From assembly GCA_016929365.1 (NCBI GenBank), contig JAFGIZ010000279.1, positions 1 to 6,973 of the forward strand: a stretch of 6,973 nt of DNA, given 5' to 3'. Both the position numbers and the translations under genes were made by a program. Below are positions 1 to 5,904 of the stretch, in pieces (position 1 is the stretch's first letter; the number at the start of each line of letters is the position of its first letter). Under the pieces are notes generated by a model, which saw nothing but the letters and a program-made list of their open reading frames with translations, made no database searches and had not been told where the DNA came from. This stretch comes from Lentisphaerota bacterium (GTDB taxonomy: Bacteria; Verrucomicrobiota; Kiritimatiellia; UBA8416; JAFGIZ01).

Positions 1-749
1 CGCAGGTGAGCAGACGGCTGGCCTTTTACAAAGCGTGCCGGTCGGCGGGCGAGACGCATGCGTTCACGGTCTCCGGCAAGGCCCGCGAGGCGGAACGGGC
101 GGCCGCCGAGCAGCTGCGCGTTGCCGAAGAGCGCACGGGTCTTGCTTTCGACTCCACGGGGCGGAGGGTCTTTCTGGAGAAAGTCGGGACCGATACGCGG
201 CATATCATGGTCGAAGCCGAGAAACTGGCCGTCTACGTCGGTACGGGGGGGCGTGCCGGCCGCGACGACGTCGACGCGGTCGTGTCGCCCGGGCGCGAAG
301 CCATCGGATGGGACTTGTGGGATGCCATTGGCGAACGCGATACGGGGCGCGCGGTGCGTGTGCTGCGGCGCCTGCTGTTTCAGGGCGAATCGGTGATCGG
401 CCTGTTGATGGGCGTTGCGGGCCGGCTGCGTGATCTTATCCTGTACCGCGAAGCGCTGGATCAGGGGTGGCTGCGTATGCAGGGAGACGGCAAACAGGCG
501 GCCTGGGCGGCGCTGCCGCCGGAGGTCGAAGCGGCGTTCGGGGACATGGGGAAGGATCCGCGCGACGCCCATCCGTATTACAGCGGCAAGCTGGCGGCGC
601 AGGCCCGACGTTTTACCCTGGAGGAACTGAAACGCGGTCTGAATGCCGTGATACAGGCCAACGTCGCGCTGGTCTCCCACCGGATTGGATCCCCCGCCAC
701 GGTGCTGGAGCTGACGCTGGTGCGGCTGACCGGGAGCCGAAGCGCCTGA
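1..749 (+). CDS. holA: DNA polymerase III subunit delta (clamp-loader subunit), 5'-partial
   Basis: The delta subunit opens the beta sliding clamp and is part of the cytoplasmic clamp-loader complex of the replisome. The reading frame is open from base 3 to the TGA at 747-749, giving 248 residues. The GTG at 6 is unlikely to be the true start: the frame is open before it, and the visible protein aligns by eye with the middle and C-terminal parts of HolA (about 340 residues in the family), so roughly the first 90-100 residues lie outside the window. Support comes from the stretch ending the AAA-like part (RRLAFYKACRSAG), the VGTDTRHIMVEAEKLAVYVG segment typical of domain II, and the helical C-terminal collar domain (LLFQGESVIGLLMGVAGRLRDL; then HPYYSGKLAAQARRF and a closing ...VLELTLVRL). 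A tRNA gene follows 80 bp downstream on the same strand. The identification rests on pattern recognition, not on a search, but the combination of motifs is distinctive. Confidence 0.85.
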   Translation, partial: QVSRRLAFYKACRSAGETHAFTVSGKAREAERAAAEQLRVAEERTGLAFDSTGRRVFLEKVGTDTRHIMVEAEKLAVYVGTGGRAGRDDVDAVVSPGREAIGWDLWDAIGERDTGRAVRVLRRLLFQGESVIGLLMGVAGRLRDLILYREALDQGWLRMQGDGKQAAWAALPPEVEAAFGDMGKDPRDAHPYYSGKLAAQARRFTLEELKRGLNAVIQANVALVSHRIGSPATVLELTLVRLTGSRSA

Positions 750-751
750 AT

Positions 752-781
752 CGCCGTTTTTGCGACCGGGCGGCGAGTTTT
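752..781 (+). terminator. weak candidate terminator after holA
   Basis: CGCCG at 752-756 can pair with CGGCG at 771-775 around a 14-nt loop, and AGTTTT follows at 776-781. The stem is short, the loop is long and the T run is only four bases, so this is a marginal intrinsic terminator. Its position immediately after the holA stop and before the tRNA promoter candidate is the main argument for it. Confidence 0.22.
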
Positions 782-784
782 GGG

Positions 785-813
785 TGGAAAGCCGCGGCAT
801 GAGTTGCTAGAGT
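785..813 (+). promoter_or_regulatory. candidate sigma-70-type promoter for the tRNA-Thr gene
   Basis: TGGAAA at 785-790 (4 of 6 matches to TTGACA) is separated by exactly 17 bp from TAGAGT at 808-813 (4 of 6 to TATAAT). The -10 is preceded by TGC, giving an extended -10 (TGN). Transcription would begin near 820, leaving a leader of about 10 nt before the mature tRNA at 830, which suits a tRNA promoter. Individual boxes are imperfect, and the consensus used is that of model bacteria. Confidence 0.35.
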
Positions 814-829
814 TCGTTTCGTTCGTGGC

Positions 830-905
830 GCCAACGTAGCTCAGTCGGCAGAGCAGGTCATTCGTAATGATCAGGTCGTCGGTTCGATTCCGACCGTTGG
901 CTCCA
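830..905 (+). tRNA. tRNA-Thr, anticodon CGU (reads ACG)
   Basis: A full 76-nt cloverleaf can be folded by hand. The acceptor stem GCCAACG (830-836) pairs perfectly with CGTTGGC (895-901). The D arm uses GCTC/GAGC with the loop AGTCGGCA. The anticodon stem GGTCA/TGATC (856-860 with 868-872, one G-U pair) closes the loop TTCGTAA, placing the anticodon CGT at 863-865. The T arm is GTCGG-TTCGATT-CCGAC. The discriminator base is T902 and CCA is encoded at 903-905. CGU decodes threonine ACG codons, a sensible isoacceptor for a GC-rich genome. The next coding region begins 27 bp downstream. Confidence 0.96.
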
Positions 906-932
906 GTTTCCACACGTACCGGGATACGGCTG

Positions 933-2111
933 ATGACCGGGAGGCGGCACCGGCACACAACAGCGGCAGGACTCGCGTGGATCCTCTGCTGCCGGTTCGT
1001 GCTCGCGGCCGCGGAAACCCCGGCGCCCGTACCGATCGACTACTTCTACGAGCCCGGCTGCGCGGTATGCCGGCGTATCGCGCGGGAGATCCTGCCCGAG
1101 CTGGAGACAACGTTTCCCGGAGCGTACACCCTGCGGCGCTACGACACGGGAGTCGAAAGCAACTACCTGGCCCTGGCCGCCTGGCAGGACAGGCTGGGAT
1201 TACAGGCCAATGCCCCGGCGGTGATGATCGTGGACGGCCGGTGGGCGCTCGAAGGATGGGGCGAGATCAGCACACGGCTGTCTACGGTGATGAGCGAAGC
1301 CCTGGGACGGCGGCTCGCGGGAGAAGAGGCCGGCGTTTCGGGACTCCGGGGGGCGGACGGGAGGCGGACGGAAGGCGGTTACGCCGGCCTGGCGAAACGG
1401 GTGGGTGCGTTCACGCTGCTGGGCGTCGGTGCGGCCGGCCTGGTGGACGGGATCAATCCCTGTGCCATGGCCACCCTGGTCTTCTTCGTCAGTGTGCTGA
1501 CCGTGCTGCGCGTAGGCACGGTGCTGCGGGTGGGGGCCTGTTTCTGCCTCGGGTCGTTTCTGGCCTATACGGCCATCGGGTTCGGACTGTTGCGGGCGCT
1601 GCACGCGTTGGACGGGTTCCACGCCGTGCGCGCGGCCGTCGAGGGCGGCCTGATGCTCGCGCTGCTGTTGCTGGCGGCGGCGTCCTTCCGGGATGCCTGG
1701 CGCTACCGGCGGTCCCGCCGCGCGGAGGACGTGGCGGTGCGTCTTCCCGAACGGATCCGCGCCCTGATCCGGCGCATCGTGCATCGGGGCCTGGAGAGGA
1801 AGCGGGTTTATGCGGGCGCCTTGGCGGCGGGTGCCGCCGTGACCGCGCTGGAGAGCGTCTGTACCGGGCAGGTGTACGTGCCGACGCTGGCCCTGCTGGT
1901 GAAACACGGTAAAGCGCCCGGAGAGGCGGCGGGTTATCTGCTGCTGTACAACGTGATGTTCATACTGCCCCTGGTCACGGTGCTGCTGTTGACGTCGCAG
2001 GGCCTGCGCACGGAGCAGCTGCTGGCCTGGAGCCGCCGGAATGTGGCCGTGAGCAAAATGCTCCTGGGCGCCCTGTTTCTGGTGATGGCCGCGATCCTCG
2101 CGGTGCTGTAG
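933..2111 (+). CDS. thioredoxin-like/CcdA-DsbD-type transmembrane thiol-disulfide transporter fusion
   Basis: Predicted to carry reducing equivalents across the inner membrane to periplasmic thiol proteins, as DsbD/CcdA proteins do in disulfide isomerisation and cytochrome c maturation. The 392-residue protein has a basic N-terminus and a hydrophobic stretch ending AAA-ET (about residues 1-28), which reads as a signal peptide or anchor. A thioredoxin-like domain spans about 33-125, with a C43-A-V-C46 active site and a probable cis-proline at P95 (NAPAV). A membrane domain of about six helices then runs from roughly 157 to 392. That domain has the family cysteines in INPC (C177, first helix) and ESVCTGQVYVP (C310, fourth helix), matching the paired membrane cysteines of the CcdA/DsbD family. 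The start at 933 is chosen because the frame's earlier ATG (867) lies inside the tRNA; the Shine-Dalgarno at 933 is weak. The order differs from DsbD, whose thioredoxin domain is C-terminal. zwf follows after 39 bp. The exact partner is unknown; family assignment is firm, specific function is inferred. Confidence 0.82.
   Translation: MTGRRHRHTTAAGLAWILCCRFVLAAAETPAPVPIDYFYEPGCAVCRRIAREILPELETTFPGAYTLRRYDTGVESNYLALAAWQDRLGLQANAPAVMIVDGRWALEGWGEISTRLSTVMSEALGRRLAGEEAGVSGLRGADGRRTEGGYAGLAKRVGAFTLLGVGAAGLVDGINPCAMATLVFFVSVLTVLRVGTVLRVGACFCLGSFLAYTAIGFGLLRALHALDGFHAVRAAVEGGLMLALLLLAAASFRDAWRYRRSRRAEDVAVRLPERIRALIRRIVHRGLERKRVYAGALAAGAAVTALESVCTGQVYVPTLALLVKHGKAPGEAAGYLLLYNVMFILPLVTVLLLTSQGLRTEQLLAWSRRNVAVSKMLLGALFLVMAAILAVL
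1500..1535 (+). repeat. 18-bp tandem repeat encoding TVLRVG twice
   Basis: Two adjacent 18-bp units (1500-1517 and 1518-1535) each encode Thr-Val-Leu-Arg-Val-Gly, at residues 190-195 and 196-201 of the thiol-disulfide transporter, between its first two membrane helices. The units differ at four bases, all in third codon positions and all synonymous (ACC/ACG, CGC/CGG, GTA/GTG, GGC/GGG). The repeat is plain in the sequence; whether it is a true duplication or coincidence in a low-complexity loop is open. Confidence 0.6.
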
Positions 2112-2150
2112 GATTGATTCCCCGGGCCGAACCCCGTATCCTACGAAGCT

Positions 2151-3602
2151 ATGAAGGCGTACATGGACCGGCCCCTCAGTATCGTGGTGATCGGCGCCTC
2201 GGGAGACCTGGCGCACCGCAAACTGTATCCGGCGCTTTTCGGCTTGTATGCGCAGGGATATCTGCCGGAGCGGTTTGCCGTTTTCGGGTTCGCGAGGTCG
2301 GCGTATACGCATGAGGGGTTTCGCGAGCACGTCGCGGAACGGTTGACCTGCCGTTACACGCCGCAGGAGTCATGCGGACAGCGGGTTTCGGAGTTCCTGC
2401 AGCGTTGCTGGTACATCCGTGGCGAGTACGGATCCAGCGATGCGTTTCTCGATCTGTACCAGGCCATGAAGGAGGTAGAGGGCGCGGGCGAGGCGGCCAA
2501 CCGGTTGTATTACCTGGCCATTCCGCCGTCCCTATTCCTGGCCACCGCGCACGCGCTGGGCGGCGCGGGGATGGTGCAATGCGGACTGGGCGAGCCCTGG
2601 TCCCGGGTGGTGCTCGAGAAGCCCTTCGGACGCGACTCTGCCTCATCGGCCCGTCTGACCCGGGAAATGGCGAAGGTCTTTACGGAAGCGCAGACCTACC
2701 GGATCGACCATTACCTGGGCAAGGAAGTCATCCAGAACATGCTGGTTCTGCGTTTTGCCAATCTCGTGTTCGAACCGGTCTGGAACCGGAACTACATCGC
2801 GAGCGTCGCTATCGAGTGGAAAGAAGACATGGGGATCGAGAAACGGGGCTATTTCGACGATTACGGCATTATCCGGGACGTGATGCAAAATCACCTGCTC
2901 CAGATCCTGGCCCTGGCGGCCATGGAGCCGCCCGGCCGGCTTGACAGCAAGCATATCCGCGACGAGAAAGTGCAGGTCCTGCGCAACATTCCGCCGCTGA
3001 CCGCCGCGGATGTGGTCGTGGGGCAATACACGGGCACGGAACGCAACGGGCGGCGGATTCGCGGCTATACGGAGGAAGACGCGGTCGCGGACGATTCGCT
3101 GACCCCGACCTTCGCGGCGGCGACGCTGCGCATCCGCAACCGGCGCTGGGACGGCGTGCCTTTCCGCATACGCGCGGGCAAGGCGCTGGACGAACGGGTC
3201 AACGAAATCCGTGTGCGTTTCAAAGACGTGCCGGGCAACCTGTTTACGCAGGCCGCGCCGCCGTTTGCGGCTTCCGTGACGGCCGCCAACGAGATGGTGA
3301 TCCGGGTTCAGCCGGACGAGGCCATTACGCTCCGGATCGTGAACAAAGTGCCCGGGGTCGGGATGCAGCTCGCCGCCCGCGATCTGGACCTCGAGTACAA
3401 GGCGGCGTTTAGCGAACCGATTCCGGACGCTTACGAGGACCTGTTGCTGGATGTGTTCCGCGGGGAAAAGGGGTTGTTTATACGCAGCGACGAACTGGAA
3501 GCGGCGTGGGAGATTTTCACGCCCGTGCTGCACGAGCTGGAGACGAAACGGATCAAGCCGGCAGGCTATGCGTTTGGAAGCAGGGGGCCCGAGACGGGAT
3601 AA
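2151..3602 (+). CDS. zwf: glucose-6-phosphate 1-dehydrogenase
   Basis: Oxidises glucose 6-phosphate to 6-phosphogluconolactone with reduction of NADP+ (or NAD+), the entry step of the oxidative pentose phosphate and Entner-Doudoroff routes in the cytoplasm. The 483-residue length fits the family (about 480-515). The Rossmann dinucleotide motif GASGDLAHRKL begins at residue 15, and R49 after the second strand (GFARS) is a plausible contact for the NADP 2'-phosphate. EKPFG lies at 156-160 and the signature RIDHYLGKE at 184-192, holding the substrate-binding and Asp-His catalytic region. DVMQNHLLQ carries H248, equivalent to the general base His240 of the Leuconostoc enzyme, and is followed by AMEPP. 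No key residue seems missing. The start is uncertain: ATG 2151 has no visible Shine-Dalgarno, whereas ATG 2163 is preceded by AAGG at 2154-2157 and would remove four residues. The gene lies 39 bp after the thiol-disulfide transporter and 41 bp before the small Cys-rich gene's in-frame ATG pair, so one transcript is possible. The usual partners pgl and gnd are not in the window. Confidence 0.97.
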   Translation: MKAYMDRPLSIVVIGASGDLAHRKLYPALFGLYAQGYLPERFAVFGFARSAYTHEGFREHVAERLTCRYTPQESCGQRVSEFLQRCWYIRGEYGSSDAFLDLYQAMKEVEGAGEAANRLYYLAIPPSLFLATAHALGGAGMVQCGLGEPWSRVVLEKPFGRDSASSARLTREMAKVFTEAQTYRIDHYLGKEVIQNMLVLRFANLVFEPVWNRNYIASVAIEWKEDMGIEKRGYFDDYGIIRDVMQNHLLQILALAAMEPPGRLDSKHIRDEKVQVLRNIPPLTAADVVVGQYTGTERNGRRIRGYTEEDAVADDSLTPTFAAATLRIRNRRWDGVPFRIRAGKALDERVNEIRVRFKDVPGNLFTQAAPPFAASVTAANEMVIRVQPDEAITLRIVNKVPGVGMQLAARDLDLEYKAAFSEPIPDAYEDLLLDVFRGEKGLFIRSDELEAAWEIFTPVLHELETKRIKPAGYAFGSRGPETG

Positions 3603-3631
3603 AGAGGGTGGTCGGCGCCGTCGCTGACAAC

Positions 3632-3637
3632 AAGGAG
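3632..3637 (+). promoter_or_regulatory. ribosome binding site of the small Cys/His-rich gene
   Basis: AAGGAG lies 3 nt before ATG 3641 and 6 nt before the next in-frame ATG at 3644. The spacing favours 3644 as the true start. The strong site, compared with the weak ones of the two genes upstream, argues that this short reading frame is really translated. Confidence 0.7.
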
Positions 3638-3643
3638 AACATG

Positions 3644-3823
3644 ATGGAAAAAGAGCACGTGTGTAAAGGCGATCACCAGGGTCATTTGTGTGTACTGGTC
3701 AGCAAAGGGAAATTTGACGAAATCCGGCAGCTTGTCAAAACGCCGAAGTTTATCTGCTTCAACTGCGGCCGGGTTGCGGATTCCGACCGCAACCTCTGCA
3801 ATCCCATGCCGCTGGACGGGTAG
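3644..3823 (+). CDS. small Cys/His-rich zinc-ribbon-like protein, function unknown
   Basis: A 59-residue protein (61 codons with stop if the ATG at 3641 is used) with seven potential metal ligands: C7, H11, H14, C16, C38, C41 and C52. The C-terminal half, PKFICFNCGRVADSDRNLCNP (positions 34-54), contains a CxxC knuckle plus a later Cys. It resembles small uncharacterised proteins I recall from anaerobic and PVC-type bacteria with a 'PKF-C-CGRVA---LC-P' pattern. The likely inference is a zinc- or iron-binding mini-protein of the cytoplasm, since no signal peptide or membrane segment is visible. The middle stretch (residues 19-33) is short, charged and possibly helical. By hand count the gene is about 52% GC, clearly below the surrounding genes, partly because of its Lys, Phe, Asn and Asp codons. 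It follows zwf on the same strand and ends 13 bp before the convergent ilvC stop. Real translation is well supported by the ribosome site and Cys pattern; no function can be assigned. Confidence 0.8.
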   Translation: MEKEHVCKGDHQGHLCVLVSKGKFDEIRQLVKTPKFICFNCGRVADSDRNLCNPMPLDG

Positions 3824-3836
3824 CGGGGAAAAGGCC

Positions 3837-4937
3837 TCAGTTCGATTTCCGGCCGCCGACGCCGCGCGTCTTCCGGGTTATGGCGCGGCCCTTGGTCCTG
3901 GGCCGGAGGGCGCGCACGGCGCTGCCCGCCTGCCACATTTCGGATTGGCCCATCCTGGCGAGCTCCTTGTCGAGACGCTGCTTGTAGTCCCTGGCCCCGC
4001 AGGCGCGGATCACGCGCGCGGTTTCCTTCCCTGATGTGACGGACCGGTACAGCTCGCTGAAGACGGGCAGGACGGCTTTCTTGAAGCGGGACTTCCAATC
4101 CAGCGCCCCGCGCTGGGCGGTGGCCGAGCAATTGGAGAACATCCAGTCCATGCCGTTCTCGTCTACCAGCCGGATGAGGCTCTGTGTCAGCTCTTCGACG
4201 GTCTCGTTGAACGCTTCGCTGGGCGAGTGGCCGTGGCGGCGGAGCACCTGGTATTGGGCCTCCATGATTCCGGCAAGCGCTCCCATCAGGACGCCGCGTT
4301 CTCCCGTCAGATCGCTGTAGACTTCGTGTTGGAACGTGGTGGGGAACAGGTAGCCCGACCCGATGCCGATCCCGAGCGCCAGGCAGCGCGCTTCGGCGCG
4401 GCCGGTGGCGTCCTGCTCCACCGCGTAACTGGAGTTGATGCCGGCGCCGGACAGGAAGTTCCGGCGCACGGACGTTCCGGAACCTTTCGGAGCGACCAGG
4501 ATCACGTCCACGTCGTCCGGGGGAACAACGCCGGTCTGGTCCTTGTAGACGATGGAGAACCCGTGCGAAAAATACAGCGCGTCGCCGGGATTCAGCGCTT
4601 TCTTGATCGTCGGCCAGATGACGCGCTGGGCCGCGTCGGTCACCAGCATTTGAATGACGGTGCCGCGGGCGGCGGCTTCATCGATGTCAAAAAGGGTTTT
4701 TCCCGGCACCCAGCCGTCCCGCCGAGCCCGGTCCCAATCGCTCTTGAAGCGCTTGGCCTGTCCGATGATGACCTTGAACCCGTTGTCGCTCAGGTTGAGC
4801 GCCTGGGCGGGACCCTGGACGCCGTAACCGATAACGGCAATCGTCTCGTGTTTCAGTACCTTGCGGGCCTTGCTCATGGGAAATTCACGGCGCGTCACGA
4901 CATGTTCTTTCACTCCGCCGAAGTCGATCGAGGGCAT
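3837..4937 (-). CDS. ilvC: ketol-acid reductoisomerase (NADP+), fungal/Bacteroidetes-like form
   Basis: Catalyses Mg2+-dependent alkyl migration and NADPH reduction of acetolactate and acetohydroxybutyrate in isoleucine and valine synthesis. The N-terminal segment FGG...VTRREFP and the whole layout match the KARI form of fungi and Bacteroidetes. The dinucleotide motif GYGVQG lies at 37-42 and is followed by GQAKRFKSDW, whose Arg and Ser suit NADPH. SHGF contains H125 and APKGSG contains K151. The Mg2+ ligands D209 and E213 sit in YSDLTGERGVL, and E245 and E249 in FNETVEEL have exactly the 36- and 40-residue offsets from the first Asp seen in class I enzymes. S271 in CSATAQRG completes the active site. 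The start at 4937 is fixed by AAAGGAG 9 nt upstream. Length is 366 residues. After the usual ending (EMWQAGSAVRALRP) there is an extra basic tail at 347-366 with eight Arg/Lys. The gene lies 79 bp downstream of the RmlD-like gene, so co-transcription is possible. Confidence 0.96.
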   Translation of the reverse strand: MPSIDFGGVKEHVVTRREFPMSKARKVLKHETIAVIGYGVQGPAQALNLSDNGFKVIIGQAKRFKSDWDRARRDGWVPGKTLFDIDEAAARGTVIQMLVTDAAQRVIWPTIKKALNPGDALYFSHGFSIVYKDQTGVVPPDDVDVILVAPKGSGTSVRRNFLSGAGINSSYAVEQDATGRAEARCLALGIGIGSGYLFPTTFQHEVYSDLTGERGVLMGALAGIMEAQYQVLRRHGHSPSEAFNETVEELTQSLIRLVDENGMDWMFSNCSATAQRGALDWKSRFKKAVLPVFSELYRSVTSGKETARVIRACGARDYKQRLDKELARMGQSEMWQAGSAVRALRPRTKGRAITRKTRGVGGRKSN

Positions 4938-4946
4938 GGCTGCTTT

Positions 4947-4953
4947 CTCCTTT
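4947..4953 (-). promoter_or_regulatory. ribosome binding site of ilvC
   Basis: On the minus strand the sequence reads AAAGGAG, with the AGGAG core 9 nt before the ATG at 4937-4935. It is the strongest Shine-Dalgarno in the window and decides the ilvC start. Confidence 0.8.
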
Positions 4954-4969
4954 CAGGTTTGCGATTCCG

Positions 4970-4989
4970 CTGCATGCTAGGGCATGCGG
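4970..4989. repeat. inverted repeat GCATGC-TAGG-GCATGC
   Basis: Two copies of the self-complementary hexamer GCATGC (4972-4977 and 4982-4987) flank a 4-nt loop. One G-T and one C-G pair extend the stem to about 8 bp. It lies between the stop of the RmlD-like gene and the ribosome site of ilvC, both on the minus strand. No T run follows on the minus strand, so it is not a standard intrinsic terminator. It may be an operator, an mRNA-processing hairpin or chance. Confidence 0.45.
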
Positions 4990-5016
4990 GCCGTGCCTGG
5001 CAAGCAGGGAAAACGC

Positions 5017-5904
5017 TCAGCCGGAACGCAGGCCGGGGCGCAGCCGGCGGAACTCGGTTTCCGGTGGCGGGGGGTCGTAGCCGAGCGCGAAGGCGCGGCG
5101 GCTGTCCAGCGAAAGATCGCGCGGGCGGAGCGCGGGCATGGGCAGATCCGCCCGGCGGCAGGGCCGGATCGCCGCCGTCGCGCAGCCGAGGGCATGTGCC
5201 AGGCGCAGGGCGAAAGCATGGCGCGAAAGGCGTTCGCGTCCGCCCAGGTGCAGGATGCCGCCGACCCCCCGCTCCAGGACGAGCAGAAGCCCCTCGGCCG
5301 CGGCCGGGGCGCTGACGGCCGTACGAAACTCGTCGGTGAAGCAGTTCAGGACGCGTCCCGTCTCCAGGGCGCCGAGCCACTCGGTCAGAAAATTGCCGGC
5401 GTACGGTCCCGGATCGCCGAACAGCAGCGGCAGGCGGCAGATTGCGGCCCCGGGATGCGCGTCAAGCACGCGCCGTTCGGCTTCGGCCTTGTGCCGGCCG
5501 TACACCTGCAGCGGGGCGGGTACGGCCTCTTCGCGGTACGGGGCCTGCTCTCCGTCAAAGACGAGATCGGTGGAGGTCAAAAGAAACGCCAGGTCGCGGG
5601 CGGCGCACTCGCGGGCCAGCGCGGCGCTGGCTTCTACGTTGATCCGGAAAGAGGCGGCGGGGTCGCGTTCGCAGGCATTGGGCTGCGCAAGCGCGGCGGC
5701 ATGGATTACGGCATCGGGGCGGACGCTGTCGAGGAGGGCCCCGAAGCGTTCGGGGCTGGCAAGCTCGATGTGCCGGTTCCGGATGCCGGGGCGGTCCGGG
5801 GCATGCCGGTGCACGGCGGCCGTAACCCGTACCCGGTCTTGCGCGACGCGGCAGAAATTCCAGCCGAGACAGCCGGTGGCTCCGGTTAACAGGACATGCC
5901 GCAT
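5017..5904 (-). CDS. NAD(P)-dependent sugar-nucleotide reductase, RmlD-like (extended SDR)
   Basis: A 295-residue extended short-chain dehydrogenase/reductase resembling dTDP-4-dehydrorhamnose reductase (RmlD/RfbD), which makes the last step to dTDP-L-rhamnose. The nucleotide-binding motif TGATGCLG lies at 7-14. The HAAA segment at 68-71 is typical of the fourth strand, S111-T-D follows the fifth strand, and the catalytic pair is Y135-x-x-x-K139 (YGRHK). The RLPLLFG segment at 157-163 and the late PRDLSLDSRRAFALGY (261-276) match the RmlD-like pattern around the substrate domain. The start at 5904 is chosen because MRHVLLTG begins directly at the first beta strand. The frame runs further upstream (ATGs at 5967 and 5973), but that extension has no family character or ribosome site. 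No rmlA, rmlB or rmlC is beside it, so it may act on another nucleotide sugar or be a distant relative; rhamnose is only the best guess. It is divergent from the DAHP synthase gene. Confidence 0.75.
   Translation of the reverse strand: MRHVLLTGATGCLGWNFCRVAQDRVRVTAAVHRHAPDRPGIRNRHIELASPERFGALLDSVRPDAVIHAAALAQPNACERDPAASFRINVEASAALARECAARDLAFLLTSTDLVFDGEQAPYREEAVPAPLQVYGRHKAEAERRVLDAHPGAAICRLPLLFGDPGPYAGNFLTEWLGALETGRVLNCFTDEFRTAVSAPAAAEGLLLVLERGVGGILHLGGRERLSRHAFALRLAHALGCATAAIRPCRRADLPMPALRPRDLSLDSRRAFALGYDPPPPETEFRRLRPGLRSG

Noticed and set aside
867..932. Longer start (ATG at 867) for the thiol-disulfide transporter
   Set aside because: The extension would begin inside the anticodon arm of the tRNA-Thr gene and adds no signal-peptide-like sequence; ATG 933 gives a normal export-type N-terminus.
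830..932. tRNA-Thr as an integration site for a mobile element
   Set aside because: No integrase, no repeated tRNA 3' end and no foreign-looking gene is visible downstream.
1200..2330. 376-codon minus-strand open frame opposite the thiol transporter and zwf start
   Set aside because: Shadow frame of GC-rich coding sequence: composition rich in Arg, Gln, His and Gly with no recognisable domain.
2643..3533. 296-codon minus-strand open frame opposite zwf
   Set aside because: Antisense to a gene with all glucose-6-phosphate dehydrogenase signatures; no domain or ribosome site of its own.
4227..5889. Long plus-strand open frames opposite ilvC and the RmlD-like gene
   Set aside because: Arg/Gly/Pro/Ala-rich shadow frames; the minus-strand genes carry clear catalytic motifs.
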